The position numbers were made by a program, and so were the translations under genes. Below the pieces are notes generated by a model. It was not told where the DNA came from. It ran no database searches and saw nothing but the letters and a program-made list of their open reading frames with translations. This document shows, piece by piece, positions 45,628-55,533 of a stretch of 64,000 nucleotides of DNA (positions are counted from its first letter, which is position 1; every line of letters starts with the position of its first letter). Location of the stretch: assembly GCA_002342805.1 (NCBI GenBank), contig DDQW01000074.1, forward strand, positions 116,506 to 180,505, in the 5' to 3' direction. Source of the stretch: Clostridiales bacterium UBA2432. GTDB lineage: Bacteria > Bacillota > Clostridia > Lachnospirales > Vallitaleaceae.

Positions 45628-46101
45628 ATGGCATTAAGACAAATACGTATTGAAGGTGATGAGATTCTTCGAAAAAACGCAAGAATCGTTGAAGAAATCA
45701 CACCAAAGATTAAAGAACTCGTTGCAGATATGATTGAAACCATGTATCATGCCAATGGAGTAGGACTTGCAGCACCTCAGATTGGTGTATTAAAACGCAT
45801 CGTTATTATTGATGTCGGTGAAGGTCCTATTGTTATGATTAACCCTGAAATTCTTAAACGCAGTGGTGAACAAGAAGGTATCGAAGGGTGCTTAAGTGTT
45901 CCGGGAAAATCAGGGATTGTAAAGCGTCCTAATTATGTAAAAGCACAAGCCGTTAATTTAGAAGGTGATGTATATACAATTGAAGGTGAGGAACTGCTAG
46001 CACGAGCAATTTGCCATGAGTTAGATCATCTAAATGGTCAACTATACATTGATATTGCAGAAGAAATGGTTGACTACGATCAAGAGAACGATCAAGAATA
46101 G
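45628..46101 (+). CDS. def: Peptide deformylase
   Basis: A 157-residue metalloenzyme that removes the formyl group from nascent proteins. All three motifs are visible: GVGLAAPQIGV near residue 46, EGCLSVPG with a metal Cys near residue 90, and CHELDHLNG with the HExxH metal site near 131. AAAGGAG precedes the ATG. fmt follows after 10 bases, the usual pairing of formylation and deformylation. Confidence 0.96.
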   Translation: MALRQIRIEGDEILRKNARIVEEITPKIKELVADMIETMYHANGVGLAAPQIGVLKRIVIIDVGEGPIVMINPEILKRSGEQEGIEGCLSVPGKSGIVKRPNYVKAQAVNLEGDVYTIEGEELLARAICHELDHLNGQLYIDIAEEMVDYDQENDQE

Positions 46102-46111
46102 GAGTGATATA

Positions 46112-47065
46112 ATGAAGATCATTTTTATGGGAACTCCGGAGTTTAGCATTCCGACATTAAAAACATTGATTGCATCTGAGCATGAAGTTGTTGCATGCTA
46201 CACACAACCGGATAAGCCCAAAGGTCGCGGCAAGAAAATGATGATGCCACCGGTGAAAGAAGTGTGCATTGAACATAATATTCCGGTATATCAACCCAAA
46301 CGCATCAAGAATCATGACGAAGTTGAACGATTTGCTTCAATCGATGCGGATATTGCTGTTGTCATCGCTTATGGACAGATTTTACCTGAAGCTGTTTTGT
46401 CAGCCCACCCATATGGATGTGTCAATATACATGCGTCTTTGTTACCTAAGTACCGAGGTGCGGCGCCTTATCAGTGGGCAGTTATTAACGGTGAAGAAGA
46501 AACCGGCATAACAACCATGCAGATGGATGTTGGGATGGATACAGGTGACATGCTATTAAAGACACATATATCTATGACTCCCGATGAAACTGCGGGCAGC
46601 TTACATGACAAGTTAATGTTAATGGGTGGACCGCTTATTTTAGATACTTTAAAGGCAATTGAAGAGGGAAGCCTTGTACCGGAAAAACAAGATAATGATG
46701 CAGCAACGTATGCACCGATGCTTAATAAATTATCCGGTGAAATCGATTGGCTACAACCCGCTGTAAAAATTGAACAATTAATTCGCGGATTAAACCCATG
46801 GCCAAGTGCCTATAGTTTTTTGGGTGAAAAGTTAATAAAAATATGGAAAGCGTCAGTTGAAAATAGTGATGACGTGATTTCTTGTCATGAAGCCAAACCC
46901 GGAGAAATATGTCATATCGATAAAACTCTAGGTATTGGCGTTCGTTGCGGTCAAGGCGTCCTTTTTATACAGGAACTTCAGCAGCAAGGAAAAAAACGAA
47001 TGAATGCGATGGACTATCTTAACGGACATTCTCTTCGCATCGGAGATTTATTTAGAAAAGCTTAG
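46112..47065 (+). CDS. fmt: Methionyl-tRNA formyltransferase
   Basis: A 317-residue enzyme that formylates initiator tRNA. MKIIFMGTPEFSIPTLKTL, the 10-formyl-THF binding loop with Asn/His (NIHASLLPKYRGAAPYQWAVINGE) and MDVGMDTGDML are conserved. The C-terminal tRNA-binding domain starts near IEQLIRGLNPWPSAY. The ATG at 46112 has AGGAGTG overlapping the def stop; upstream in-frame extension inside def is not credible. Confidence 0.96.
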   Translation: MKIIFMGTPEFSIPTLKTLIASEHEVVACYTQPDKPKGRGKKMMMPPVKEVCIEHNIPVYQPKRIKNHDEVERFASIDADIAVVIAYGQILPEAVLSAHPYGCVNIHASLLPKYRGAAPYQWAVINGEEETGITTMQMDVGMDTGDMLLKTHISMTPDETAGSLHDKLMLMGGPLILDTLKAIEEGSLVPEKQDNDAATYAPMLNKLSGEIDWLQPAVKIEQLIRGLNPWPSAYSFLGEKLIKIWKASVENSDDVISCHEAKPGEICHIDKTLGIGVRCGQGVLFIQELQQQGKKRMNAMDYLNGHSLRIGDLFRKA

Positions 47066-47080
47066 AGGAGAAGTGATTTT

Positions 47081-47800
47081 ATGTTTTATGGTTTTTCATG
47101 GTATGCATCATATATTATTTTGCTTCCGGCCATTATTTTCACATTATATGCAAGTAGTAAAGTAAAATCGACCTTTAAAAAATATTCAAAATTTGCCAAT
47201 AGAAATGGTTATACCGGTGCCCAAGTGGCACGTAGGATATTAGATGATCATGGTATGAGTCATGTCAGAATTGAGCATGTTCCGGGAGAGATGACAGACC
47301 ACTATGATCCTCAAACAAAGGTTGTTCGACTATCCGATACTGTTCATAGTCAGACATCACTAGCAGCAATTAGTGTTGCCGCACATGAATGTGGACATGC
47401 TATACAACATGAAGAAGAGTATCTTTTTTTATCTGTACGCCATGCTATTGTACCTGCTGTGAATATAGTCAATAAAATGTCGATGCCAATGATTATGATT
47501 GGGGTTATTTTGGGTGGATTTGGTGGAAATTCAAGTATTGGATATTTAATGATTCAATTAGGTATTTTGTTCTTTTCCGGAGCAGTCTTTTTTCAGTTTG
47601 TAACCTTACCGGTTGAGTTTAATGCATCTAAACGCGCACTTCATATCCTTGATGTTGAACGTATGCTCAGCGTGGAAGAGATGATTCCTGCCAAAAAAGT
47701 ATTGAATGCAGCCGCATTAACTTATGTAGCGGCAGCAGCTACGTCTGTTTTGAGTTTGATTCGTCTTATTCTTATATTCGGAGGTCGACGCGATGACTAA
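47081..47800 (+). CDS. yugP: Membrane zinc metallopeptidase (YugP family)
   Basis: A 239-residue membrane protein. It has an N-terminal helix (YIILLPAIIFTLYAS), then a zinc-protease motif AAHECGHAIQHEE (HExxH) near residue 107. Two or three more transmembrane helices and VEFNASKRALHIL follow, where a third metal ligand (Glu) is likely. Physiological substrates are unknown. The end overlaps rsmB by eight bases, so translation is coupled. The gene commonly lies between fmt and rsmB in Clostridia. Confidence 0.9.
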   Translation: MFYGFSWYASYIILLPAIIFTLYASSKVKSTFKKYSKFANRNGYTGAQVARRILDDHGMSHVRIEHVPGEMTDHYDPQTKVVRLSDTVHSQTSLAAISVAAHECGHAIQHEEEYLFLSVRHAIVPAVNIVNKMSMPMIMIGVILGGFGGNSSIGYLMIQLGILFFSGAVFFQFVTLPVEFNASKRALHILDVERMLSVEEMIPAKKVLNAAALTYVAAAATSVLSLIRLILIFGGRRDD

Positions 47801-49139
47801 TATTAATGAACGTCATTTGGCCTTAAAAATATTAGAAGAGGTTGACAAGAAGCATATATTTGTAAGCCAAGTAATTGATGACTATTTTCAACACGAGGAC
47901 TTAACAAAGCAACAGCGAAGTTTTATATCAAAATTGGTATATGGTGTAATTGAGAATCAAATATTAATCAATTATTATATCCACGCATCATCAAGTGTTA
48001 AGAACAACAAAATCAAACCGGTCATTCGAATCATTTTACAGCTTGGTATTTATCAACTCTTGTTTTTAGATAAAGTACCTGCACATGCAGCGATTAATGA
48101 GGCTGTCAAATTAGTGAAAAAGAGGAAAATGTTTCAACTACGTGGATTCGTCAACGGTGTTTTACGAAACATTGAGCGTAATCATGAAGACATATATGCT
48201 AAAATACAGGCGTTACCGTTTGAACAACGTTTATCAATCACCTATTCGGTCAAAGAGGAACTCATTAAATATTTATTGGAAATGTATGAAGCAGGTGAAC
48301 TTGAAGCTTACTTAAAATCAAGTTTGGCCGTAAAAGACACATGTATTCGTACCAATATATTAAAACAATCGCCAACAGCTCTTAAGGAACGTTTATCAAA
48401 AAAATATACTGTTAGAGACGGTTATTTATTCGATGAAGCTTTTTATCTGTCAGACTATAATCGTTTAGAAGACGTGGAGGGCTTTCGAGAAGGTTGTTTT
48501 CAAGTACAAGACGAAAGTTCAATGTGTGTGGCTAGACTTGTAAATCAAAAGGCAAAGTCCATTATTGACGTTTGTTCAGCCCCAGGAGGCAAGGTTACAC
48601 ATTTAGCTGAATTAAAAGAAGATCAAGCTTCGATTATTGCCTGTGATGTGTCACAAAAAAAGGTTCAAAAGATTGACGACAACTGTAAACGATTAGCCTT
48701 ACATTCGATTACAACCCAGGTGGCAGATGCAAGCCAGTATAATGAAGCTTGGAAAGATGCCTTTGATTGTGTTTTAGCGGATGTGCCCTGTTCCGGATTA
48801 GGGATTTTACGAACGAAACCGGATATTAAAATGAATATGTCACTGGAAAAAATCGAGTCACTTATTAAAATTCAGAAAGAAATATTGGATAATGTTCATC
48901 AATATGTTAAAATTGGTGGCGAGTTAATATATAGCACCTGTACAATTAATTCAAATGAAAATGAAAAACAGATGCACTGGTTTCTAGACAGGTATCCTAA
49001 TTTTGAAAAAGTAGACTTAAGCAAAGAACGTTTAGATGAGAGCATACAACCCTTTGTCAAGGATGGATATATACGTCTATTAACCCATACGTCAAAAACA
49101 GATGGTTTTTTTATCGCTAAACTGAGGAGAATCAAATAA
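47793..49139 (+). CDS. rsmB: 16S rRNA m5C967 methyltransferase
   Basis: A 448-residue enzyme. An N-terminal NusB-like domain (residues 5-135, LALKILEEVDKKHIFVSQVID; VPAHAAINEAVKLVKK) is followed by the SAM-dependent methyltransferase domain. The latter shows IIDVCSAPGGKVTHLAEL, DVPCSGLGILRTKPDIK with a conserved PC motif, and the catalytic Cys in IYSTCTINSNENE. Length is typical of RsmB (Sun). The start lies inside the yugP 3' end. Confidence 0.95.
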   Translation: MTNINERHLALKILEEVDKKHIFVSQVIDDYFQHEDLTKQQRSFISKLVYGVIENQILINYYIHASSSVKNNKIKPVIRIILQLGIYQLLFLDKVPAHAAINEAVKLVKKRKMFQLRGFVNGVLRNIERNHEDIYAKIQALPFEQRLSITYSVKEELIKYLLEMYEAGELEAYLKSSLAVKDTCIRTNILKQSPTALKERLSKKYTVRDGYLFDEAFYLSDYNRLEDVEGFREGCFQVQDESSMCVARLVNQKAKSIIDVCSAPGGKVTHLAELKEDQASIIACDVSQKKVQKIDDNCKRLALHSITTQVADASQYNEAWKDAFDCVLADVPCSGLGILRTKPDIKMNMSLEKIESLIKIQKEILDNVHQYVKIGGELIYSTCTINSNENEKQMHWFLDRYPNFEKVDLSKERLDESIQPFVKDGYIRLLTHTSKTDGFFIAKLRRIK

Positions 49140-49140
49140 A

Positions 49141-50178
49141 ATGAATAGCTATGATATTCAATCAATGAATATAGATGAAGTCAATAGTATTCTTAAAGAA
49201 TACGGAGAGAAAAGCTTTCGGGCCAAACAGATTTTTCAGTGGTTGCATGAAAAGCAGAGTAAATCCTATGATATGATGACAAATATTCCTGTAGGGCTGA
49301 AAGAAAGGCTTCAAACTGACTATCCGCTTACGCAGCTTAAAGAAGTGGCAAAAAATGAAGATTTGCAGGATAAAACGGTGAAGTATTTATTTGAACTAGA
49401 GGATGGCCAACTTATTGAAACCGTACTTATGTCCTATAAATATGGATATTCTGTTTGTATTTCTTCCCAAGTTGGATGCCGAATGGGGTGTACTTTTTGT
49501 GCCTCAACCTTAAACGGGTTAACGCGACAATTACTTCCGTCTGAAATGCTTGAACAAATATATCATATTGAGCGACAATTAGAAGAACCTATACATAGTG
49601 TGGTTATTATGGGAACAGGTGAACCTTTTGATAATTATGAAAATTTGCAACGGTTTATTGAGTTAATTTCCTATGAGAAAGGAAGAAACCTTTCTAGAAG
49701 ACATATAACCGTTTCAACATGTGGAATTATTGAAAAAATACAGCGATTTTCTTTAGATTCACCTCAAGTAAATTTAGCCATTTCCCTACATTCGCCATAT
49801 CAAGAACAGCGAGCAGACATGATGCCTATAGCAAAGAAAAACGAACTTCATGATTTAATTCAAACATGTCATGAATATGTTCGTCAAACCGGACGTCGTA
49901 TATCCTTTGAATATAGCTTGATTCATAACGTGAATGATACAAAACAGCATGCACTTGATTTAGCAGACCTCTTAAAAGGATTGCTCTGTCATGTGAATTT
50001 AATCCCGATTAATCCGGTGGATGAGAAAGAACAAGAAGCATCAGATCAAGACCATGTATTAAAGTTTCAAAAGATACTAGGCAATCATAATATTATATCC
50101 ACTATTCGAAGATCATTAGGACAAAATATAGATGCGGCCTGTGGTCAATTAAGGAATCAATACAGAAAGAATTTATAG
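49141..50178 (+). CDS. rlmN: 23S rRNA m2A2503 / tRNA m2A37 methyltransferase
   Basis: A 345-residue radical SAM enzyme. It begins with the accessory helical domain (EYGEKSFRAKQIFQWLHEKQ). The iron-sulfur motif is GCRMGCTFCAST (CxxxCxxC) near residue 113. VIMGTGEPFDNYENL, ISLHSPYQEQRADMMPIA and the C-terminal IRRSLGQNIDAACGQL with the substrate-linked Cys complete the RlmN pattern. It begins one base after the rsmB stop; GAGGAG lies 11 bases before the ATG. Confidence 0.95.
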   Translation: MNSYDIQSMNIDEVNSILKEYGEKSFRAKQIFQWLHEKQSKSYDMMTNIPVGLKERLQTDYPLTQLKEVAKNEDLQDKTVKYLFELEDGQLIETVLMSYKYGYSVCISSQVGCRMGCTFCASTLNGLTRQLLPSEMLEQIYHIERQLEEPIHSVVIMGTGEPFDNYENLQRFIELISYEKGRNLSRRHITVSTCGIIEKIQRFSLDSPQVNLAISLHSPYQEQRADMMPIAKKNELHDLIQTCHEYVRQTGRRISFEYSLIHNVNDTKQHALDLADLLKGLLCHVNLIPINPVDEKEQEASDQDHVLKFQKILGNHNIISTIRRSLGQNIDAACGQLRNQYRKNL

Positions 50179-50196
50179 TCCTATAGAGGAGGAGCT

Positions 50197-50934
50197 ATGC
50201 AATCATATGGTTTAAGTCATAAAGGATATATTCGAAAAGTTAATCAAGATGCTTTTTTTCAACAAGATACCCCCATAGGCCCGCTGGAGAATTTGTATGT
50301 CTTGGCTGATGGGATGGGAGGTCATCGTGGCGGAGAAGTGGCATCAAAACTTGCTGTTGATACGGTCATCCAAAGCGTTCAAAAAGCAAAAAGCAAAATA
50401 GCACCGATTGAGATATTAGAAAGTGCAATTGTTAATGCAAATAAACGGATTTTTAAGGAAGCGATTGAAGATGCAACCCTATATAATATGGGGACAACAA
50501 TTATTGTTTCCTGTATTGTTGACCGCCATATTTATATTGCACATGTCGGTGATAGCCGCTTTTATGTATTTACGGACCACTTAGAACAAGTGACAAAGGA
50601 CCACTCCTACGTACAAGAACTCGTGGATGTCGGAGCAATAACACAAGAGGAAGCAAGAAACCATCCTAAGAAAAATCAAATCACACGTGCCGTTGGAATT
50701 GATCCTATGATTCAAGTGGATACATATACCATTGATTTAGATACGATTCAGCGTGAAATTCAATATATTCTTATATGTACGGATGGATTAACGAATATGG
50801 TTTCAGAATTTGAAATCACAGAGTTGATTAATAGAGAAAAAGAAATTCAACGAATCTGTGAAGAATTGATTGATAAAGCATTACGTGCAGGCGGGACCGA
50901 TAATATTACATGCATTGTTATTGAGAACAATTAA
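50197..50934 (+). CDS. stp: PP2C-family Ser/Thr phosphatase
   Basis: A 245-residue metal-dependent phosphatase that reverses PrkC phosphorylation. Metal-binding Asp residues sit in VLADGMGGHRGGEVAS near residue 33. HVGDSRFYVF, TKDHSYVQELVDVGAIT and CTDGLTNMVSE with GGTDNITCIVIE at the end are conserved. AGAGGAGG precedes the ATG. It lies 14 bases before prkC, the usual phosphatase-kinase pair. Confidence 0.94.
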   Translation: MQSYGLSHKGYIRKVNQDAFFQQDTPIGPLENLYVLADGMGGHRGGEVASKLAVDTVIQSVQKAKSKIAPIEILESAIVNANKRIFKEAIEDATLYNMGTTIIVSCIVDRHIYIAHVGDSRFYVFTDHLEQVTKDHSYVQELVDVGAITQEEARNHPKKNQITRAVGIDPMIQVDTYTIDLDTIQREIQYILICTDGLTNMVSEFEITELINREKEIQRICEELIDKALRAGGTDNITCIVIENN

Positions 50935-50948
50935 AAGGCGGTGGAAAA

Positions 50949-52898
50949 ATGTTACAAGTAGGTTCAATACTCAATGAACGTTATGAAATTATAGAAAAAA
51001 TCGGCTCAGGAGGAATGAGCATTGTATATAAAGCAAAAGATACTAAATTAGAAAGATATGTTGCGATTAAAGTTCTACGTGAAGAATTTTGTCTTGATGA
51101 AAATTTTGTGAAAAAGTTCAAAGTTGAGGCCCAGTCAGCAGCTAGTTTATCCCATCAAAACATTGTTAATATTTATGATGTGGGTAATGAAGGACGTACC
51201 CATTTTATTGTCATGGAGTACCTTGAAGGGCAAACATTAAAAGAGTACATAAAAGAACAAGGACAAATTCAAGAAGAATATTTACTGAAAATAGCACTAA
51301 GTATTGCTTCAGCTTTGGAAAATGCCCATATCAATCATATTATCCATCGTGATATTAAGCCCCAAAATATTATATTAACCAAAGACGGTAAAGTTAAAGT
51401 GGCTGATTTTGGAATTGCACGTATTGCAACAGACCAGACATTAGACGCTCATGAAAACCCCTCGGGAAGTGTCTATTATATTGCGCCTGAACAAGCGCGA
51501 GGCGGCTATCAAGACCATAAGAGTGACATATATTCACTAGGTATTACCATGTATGAAATGGCTACAGGTAAACTCCCTTTTAGTGGTGATAATCCGGTGA
51601 ACGTTGCCCTTAAACAGATTCATGATCCCATGCCGAAACCATCAGATATAAATGCCGAAATATCTCCAAATGTTGAGACGATTATTTTGAAAGCGACAGA
51701 AAAGAAAACATCCTTAAGATATCAAAATACTGAAGAACTAATTGAAGACTTAAAACTCGCCATGACAAATCCGGAAGATATATTAGTGTATACGAATGAC
51801 ATGGAAATGGATGAAACCTTGATTTTACGTAATGAAGAAATGAAACATATATGGAATAAACAGGAAGTCAATGCCTATAGCAAAGAAAAAGATCCTTTAG
51901 AAAAAGTTGTGGTGATTGGTGGGATATTACTTTCATTAGTTATCGTGTCTATATTAGTTATCTTTGTCTATAATAATTATGCTAAAAAGATGATTCCCGA
52001 AGAAATTGAAATCCCAAATGTTATGGACATGGAATTAAGTCAAGCGAGTGAGATGCTAAAAAATCTTCAACTAGACATTAATGTTACAAGTAACGAATAC
52101 CACACAGAGATTGATAAAAATCATATTATTTCCCAGTCACCACAGGAAGGTACATTGGTTTTGGCAGATACAACTGTTGAAGTGACAGTAAGTAAAGGAA
52201 TACAACTTTTCACAATAAATAATGTCGTACAACAATCCTATGATGATGCAACGAAGATGCTGGAAAATAGTGGGTTTACAGTCGAAGTTATACCGGAATA
52301 CAGTGATGTGGCGCCAACCGGAACGGTTATTCGTCAAGATCCCTTACCCAATGAATCGGTTGCTGAAGGGACTCTTGTAACCATTTATGTTAGCCAGGGT
52401 CCGGAGATTACCTATGTCGAAGTTCCACAATTAGAAAACTTAGATATTGATGAAGCGCAAAATGTGTTGACAAGTCTTAACTTAGAAGCCGGGAATATTA
52501 CCTATATCCATCATGATACGATTGAAGAAAATAAAGTGGTTAGTATGTCGGTAGATGCCGGCAGAGAAGTTGCAGAAGGATATGTTATCGACCTTGCGGT
52601 TAGCTTAGGTCGTGAGATAAGGCTTGAAACAAAATCATTCGTGATCAATAATATACTTGACCATAACCAAGAAGAATGTGAATTGAAAGTTGTTTTAGCA
52701 ATAAATGGAGAAGAAAAAACACTCTTTAATGATGTCGTTACAGATACTGATTTTCCGATGACCTTAAGTGCAACGGAAACGGGTGAAGGGATCATACATG
52801 TATATAATGATGGCGTACAACAATATGAATTTTTTGTACAATTTACTGAAGAAGTCCCCAATACAAATTCGGGAGAAAGCAATGGAGGGAATGAATGA
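50949..52898 (+). CDS. prkC: PASTA-domain Ser/Thr kinase PrkC
   Basis: A 649-residue membrane kinase. The kinase domain (about residues 10-270) has the glycine loop GSGGMSIVYKA, the Lys in VAIKVL, catalytic HRDIKPQN, DFGIAR, and the activation loop to APEQARGG. A juxtamembrane region follows, then one transmembrane helix (about 320-342). Three PASTA repeats (about 350-415, 416-485 and 486-555) bind muropeptides. A further C-terminal region of about 95 residues, with beta-strand character, is not a PASTA repeat. It senses cell-wall fragments and controls growth or spore germination. It overlaps rsgA by four bases. Confidence 0.95.
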   Translation: MLQVGSILNERYEIIEKIGSGGMSIVYKAKDTKLERYVAIKVLREEFCLDENFVKKFKVEAQSAASLSHQNIVNIYDVGNEGRTHFIVMEYLEGQTLKEYIKEQGQIQEEYLLKIALSIASALENAHINHIIHRDIKPQNIILTKDGKVKVADFGIARIATDQTLDAHENPSGSVYYIAPEQARGGYQDHKSDIYSLGITMYEMATGKLPFSGDNPVNVALKQIHDPMPKPSDINAEISPNVETIILKATEKKTSLRYQNTEELIEDLKLAMTNPEDILVYTNDMEMDETLILRNEEMKHIWNKQEVNAYSKEKDPLEKVVVIGGILLSLVIVSILVIFVYNNYAKKMIPEEIEIPNVMDMELSQASEMLKNLQLDINVTSNEYHTEIDKNHIISQSPQEGTLVLADTTVEVTVSKGIQLFTINNVVQQSYDDATKMLENSGFTVEVIPEYSDVAPTGTVIRQDPLPNESVAEGTLVTIYVSQGPEITYVEVPQLENLDIDEAQNVLTSLNLEAGNITYIHHDTIEENKVVSMSVDAGREVAEGYVIDLAVSLGREIRLETKSFVINNILDHNQEECELKVVLAINGEEKTLFNDVVTDTDFPMTLSATETGEGIIHVYNDGVQQYEFFVQFTEEVPNTNSGESNGGNE

Positions 52899-53788
52899 TA
52901 GGGAAAATCGTTAAAGGCATTGCCGGATTTTATTATGTAGATATTGACCATGTTGGCGTATATCAGTGTCGCGCTCGCGGGATATTTAGAAACCAAAAGA
53001 TTAAACCGCTTATTGGAGATAATGTACGTATTGAAGTAACACATGAGGAAGACATGGAAGGAAATGTCCTTGAGATTTTACCAAGAAAAAATGAACTCAT
53101 TCGACCAACAGTATCAAATATCGACCAAGCATTTGTCGTTTTTTCTGTGGCGCATCCGGAACCAAACTTAAACTTGTTAGACCGATTTTTAATTGCTGTC
53201 ATGTCCAATGGGATTGAAGCTATTATATGTTTTAACAAAATTGATTTGCTAGATAAACTCGATAGTGAAGTTGTCAGTATATATAGACAAGCCGGGTACA
53301 AAGTGATGATGATGAGTGCAGTTCATGGTGATGAAGGTGATTTGCTATCGATGATTGATCAAATCGAGACTGAAATGAAAGGTAAAACGACTGTTTTTGC
53401 CGGTCCGTCCGGGGTTGGAAAATCAACGATTATCAATTTGATTCAAGAACATACCCATATGGAAACCGGTAGTATCAGTGATAAGATTAAACGTGGTAAA
53501 CATACGACACGTCATGTAAATCTGATTCCGATTGACCATCATTCATATGTTGTTGACACTCCGGGTTTTAGTTCTTTGCAATTAGAAGAATTAGAAGCAG
53601 AAGAAATTAAAGACTATTATATAGAATTTGCGCGATATGAACCAATGTGTAAATTTGCCGGGTGTAATCATATAAATGAACCAAAATGTGGGGTAAAAGA
53701 TGCGCTGAAAAATGGAGATATACATGAAATTCGATATAATAATTATTTGCACATCTATAATGAAATAATGGATAAAAAGAAATACTAA
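52895..53788 (+). CDS. rsgA: Ribosome small-subunit biogenesis GTPase RsgA
   Basis: A 297-residue circularly permuted GTPase. An N-terminal OB-fold (residues about 1-65) is followed by the G4 motif NKIDLL near residue 112, G1 AGPSGVGKSTIINLI near residue 170, and G3 VDTPGFSSL. A C-terminal zinc knuckle (CKFAGCNHINEPKCGVK) follows. It assists late 30S maturation. Its start overlaps prkC (ATGA), linking kinase and GTPase expression as in Bacillus (cpgA). Confidence 0.96.
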   Translation: MIGKIVKGIAGFYYVDIDHVGVYQCRARGIFRNQKIKPLIGDNVRIEVTHEEDMEGNVLEILPRKNELIRPTVSNIDQAFVVFSVAHPEPNLNLLDRFLIAVMSNGIEAIICFNKIDLLDKLDSEVVSIYRQAGYKVMMMSAVHGDEGDLLSMIDQIETEMKGKTTVFAGPSGVGKSTIINLIQEHTHMETGSISDKIKRGKHTTRHVNLIPIDHHSYVVDTPGFSSLQLEELEAEEIKDYYIEFARYEPMCKFAGCNHINEPKCGVKDALKNGDIHEIRYNNYLHIYNEIMDKKKY

Positions 53789-53815
53789 ATACGATTGTTC
53801 TTAAAGGAGAAAAAA

Positions 53816-54469
53816 ATGATTAAAATAGCACCTTCAATATTATCAGCAGATTTTGCAAATTTAGGAAAAGAAGTTCAACGTATTGACGCGGCAGGTTGTG
53901 ACATGGTTCATATCGATGTTATGGATGGACATTTTGTTCCTAACATTACATTTGGTCCTCCGGTGATTAAATCAATACGATCATTTACCGAAAAAACCTT
54001 TGATGTTCACTTAATGATAGAAAGCCCGGAACGATATATCAAGGAATTTGTTGAGGCAGGAGCAGACATTATTACCGTACATGCAGAAGCAACGACACAT
54101 TTACATCGAATTTTACAATATATTAAATCCTTTGGCATTAAAGCCGGCGTATCCCTTAATCCCGGTACGCCATTAAGTGTTTTGGATTATATTTTAGATG
54201 ATATTGATATGGTGCTGATTATGACAGTGAATCCTGGATTTGGTGGACAAAGCTTTATTCCGGCTATGTATGAAAAAATTAAAGCCTTATCGACAATGAA
54301 AGACATGCACAATAAAACCTTTGATATACAAGTGGATGGCGGCATTGGCTTGGATAATTTAAAAAGGGTTGTTGATGCAGGAGCAAATGTTATAGTTGCA
54401 GGTTCGGCTATATTTAACGCAGAGGATTTGGAAGTACAAATCGAGAACTTTAAGTCCATTAATTTATAA
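53816..54469 (+). CDS. rpe: Ribulose-phosphate 3-epimerase
   Basis: A 217-residue TIM-barrel enzyme interconverting ribulose-5-P and xylulose-5-[15 protein letters not shown] at the start, [22 protein letters not shown] with metal His/Asp, [23 protein letters not shown] and VDGGIGLDN are all family signatures. The ATG at 53816 has AAAGGAG upstream; a longer frame reading from 53795 lacks a binding site. Confidence 0.96.
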   Translation: MIKIAPSILSADFANLGKEVQRIDAAGCDMVHIDVMDGHFVPNITFGPPVIKSIRSFTEKTFDVHLMIESPERYIKEFVEAGADIITVHAEATTHLHRILQYIKSFGIKAGVSLNPGTPLSVLDYILDDIDMVLIMTVNPGFGGQSFIPAMYEKIKALSTMKDMHNKTFDIQVDGGIGLDNLKRVVDAGANVIVAGSAIFNAEDLEVQIENFKSINL

Positions 54470-54480
54470 GAGGTTATAAG

Positions 54481-55143
54481 ATGAAGAAATGTTTGATTAT
54501 AAGTGGAGGAAAGATTAATCCGAATGATTTGTTAAATTATTTAAAGATTCAAGATAAAGACCTTTATATAATCGGAGTTGATGGAGGATGTCAGCTACTA
54601 TATGACCATCATATTATTCCGCATCAGATTCTTGGAGATTTTGATACACTTGATCAAAAAGTTAAAGAATTTTATATGAAGAAAGATATTTTCATCAATG
54701 CGTTAGACCCTGTAAAAGATGTCACAGATACCCATGCTGCTTTTGAAGAAGCTCAAAAGATCGAGGCCAAAGAGATTGATGTCTTTGGTTTTTTCGGAAC
54801 TCGCTTAGATCATTCCTTGGGAACCTTAATGACGGCATTTAAGTATTCAAAATGTATAAATATACGTTTTTTTGATGAACATAATATTGTTCATATTATT
54901 GATGGTTATCGTCAGCTTGTACTTGAAAAAAAATCCAACGAATTACAGCGTGTCTATAAATATATTTCTATTATTCCCATCGAGGAAACTGGGATTATTC
55001 AAACGAAGAATTTGAAGTATCCTCTTAAATCTGCAACTTTATCCCCTTATGATAGCTATGGTGTGAGTAATGAAATGATTAATGCTCAAGCAAGCATTGA
55101 TGTAAAAGACGGGAAACTCTTCATAATACAATCCAATGATTAA
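54481..55143 (+). CDS. thiN: Thiamine pyrophosphokinase
   Basis: A 220-residue enzyme transferring pyrophosphate from ATP to thiamine. VDGGCQLLYDHHIIPHQILGDFDTLD and the DPVKDVTDTHAAFEEA segment (acidic metal-binding residues) are typical. GFFGTRLDHSLGTL follows, as does the C-terminal thiamine-binding beta region. AGAGG lies before the ATG, 11 bases after rpe. It is last gene of the long operon, followed by a terminator. Confidence 0.93.
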   Translation: MKKCLIISGGKINPNDLLNYLKIQDKDLYIIGVDGGCQLLYDHHIIPHQILGDFDTLDQKVKEFYMKKDIFINALDPVKDVTDTHAAFEEAQKIEAKEIDVFGFFGTRLDHSLGTLMTAFKYSKCINIRFFDEHNIVHIIDGYRQLVLEKKSNELQRVYKYISIIPIEETGIIQTKNLKYPLKSATLSPYDSYGVSNEMINAQASIDVKDGKLFIIQSND

Positions 55144-55149
55144 TAGAAA

Positions 55150-55217
55150 AAAACAGGCCCTGCAATCCATATCGCTTAGCGCAATAGAAATTGCAAGTCC
55201 TGTTTTATCGTTTTTTT
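55150..55217. terminator. Bidirectional terminator between thiN and rpmB
   Basis: The stem AAAACAGG...TGCAAT / ATTGCA...CCTGTTTT (internal loop CCC/AGT, 23-base apical loop) is followed by a T-rich tract on the plus strand. On the minus strand an uninterrupted T7 follows. Confidence 0.75.
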
Positions 55218-55235
55218 CAACTTCATATCCAATAA

Positions 55236-55421
55236 TTAAGCTCTTTCAACTTTGCCTGAACGTAAACATTTTGTACAAACGTCGAGTTTTTTAACACTAC
55301 CATCAACGATTGCTCTAACAGTTCTAACGTTTGGTTTCCATTGTTTGTTTGATCGTCTATGAGAATGGCTTACTTGGTTTCCGAAGTGTACACTTTTATC
55401 ACATACTGCACATTTTGCCAT
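55236..55421 (-). CDS. rpmB: 50S ribosomal protein L28
   Basis: A 61-residue protein. It has the N-terminal MAKCAVCDKSVHFGNQVSHSHRR and the C-terminal LDVCTKCLRSGKV with a CxxC pair at each end. This is the zinc-binding (C+) form of L28, and such forms are often conditionally replaced by zinc-free paralogs in other bacteria. AAGGAGGTG precedes the ATG. It is a single-gene unit on the minus strand between thiN and asp23, a conserved placement. Confidence 0.96.
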   Translation of the reverse strand: MAKCAVCDKSVHFGNQVSHSHRRSNKQWKPNVRTVRAIVDGSVKKLDVCTKCLRSGKVERA

Positions 55422-55533
55422 TGTTGCACCTCCTTACTTCTTCCTATATCAATACAACAATCCAATTTTAACAAAAAATGTCTTAGAATGCAAGATAAAG
55501 ATTAAGAAATTTTAAAAAAAATTAAATAATAAT

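Noticed and set aside
52511..53044. 177-codon open frame on the minus strand
   Set aside because: It lies wholly opposite prkC and rsgA, has no ribosome binding site and a Ser/Thr/Pro-biased composition typical of antisense shadow frames.
55144..55235. spoVM, which lies near rpmB in Bacillus
   Set aside because: The gap contains only the bidirectional terminator; no short frame with a SpoVM-like amphipathic helix is present.
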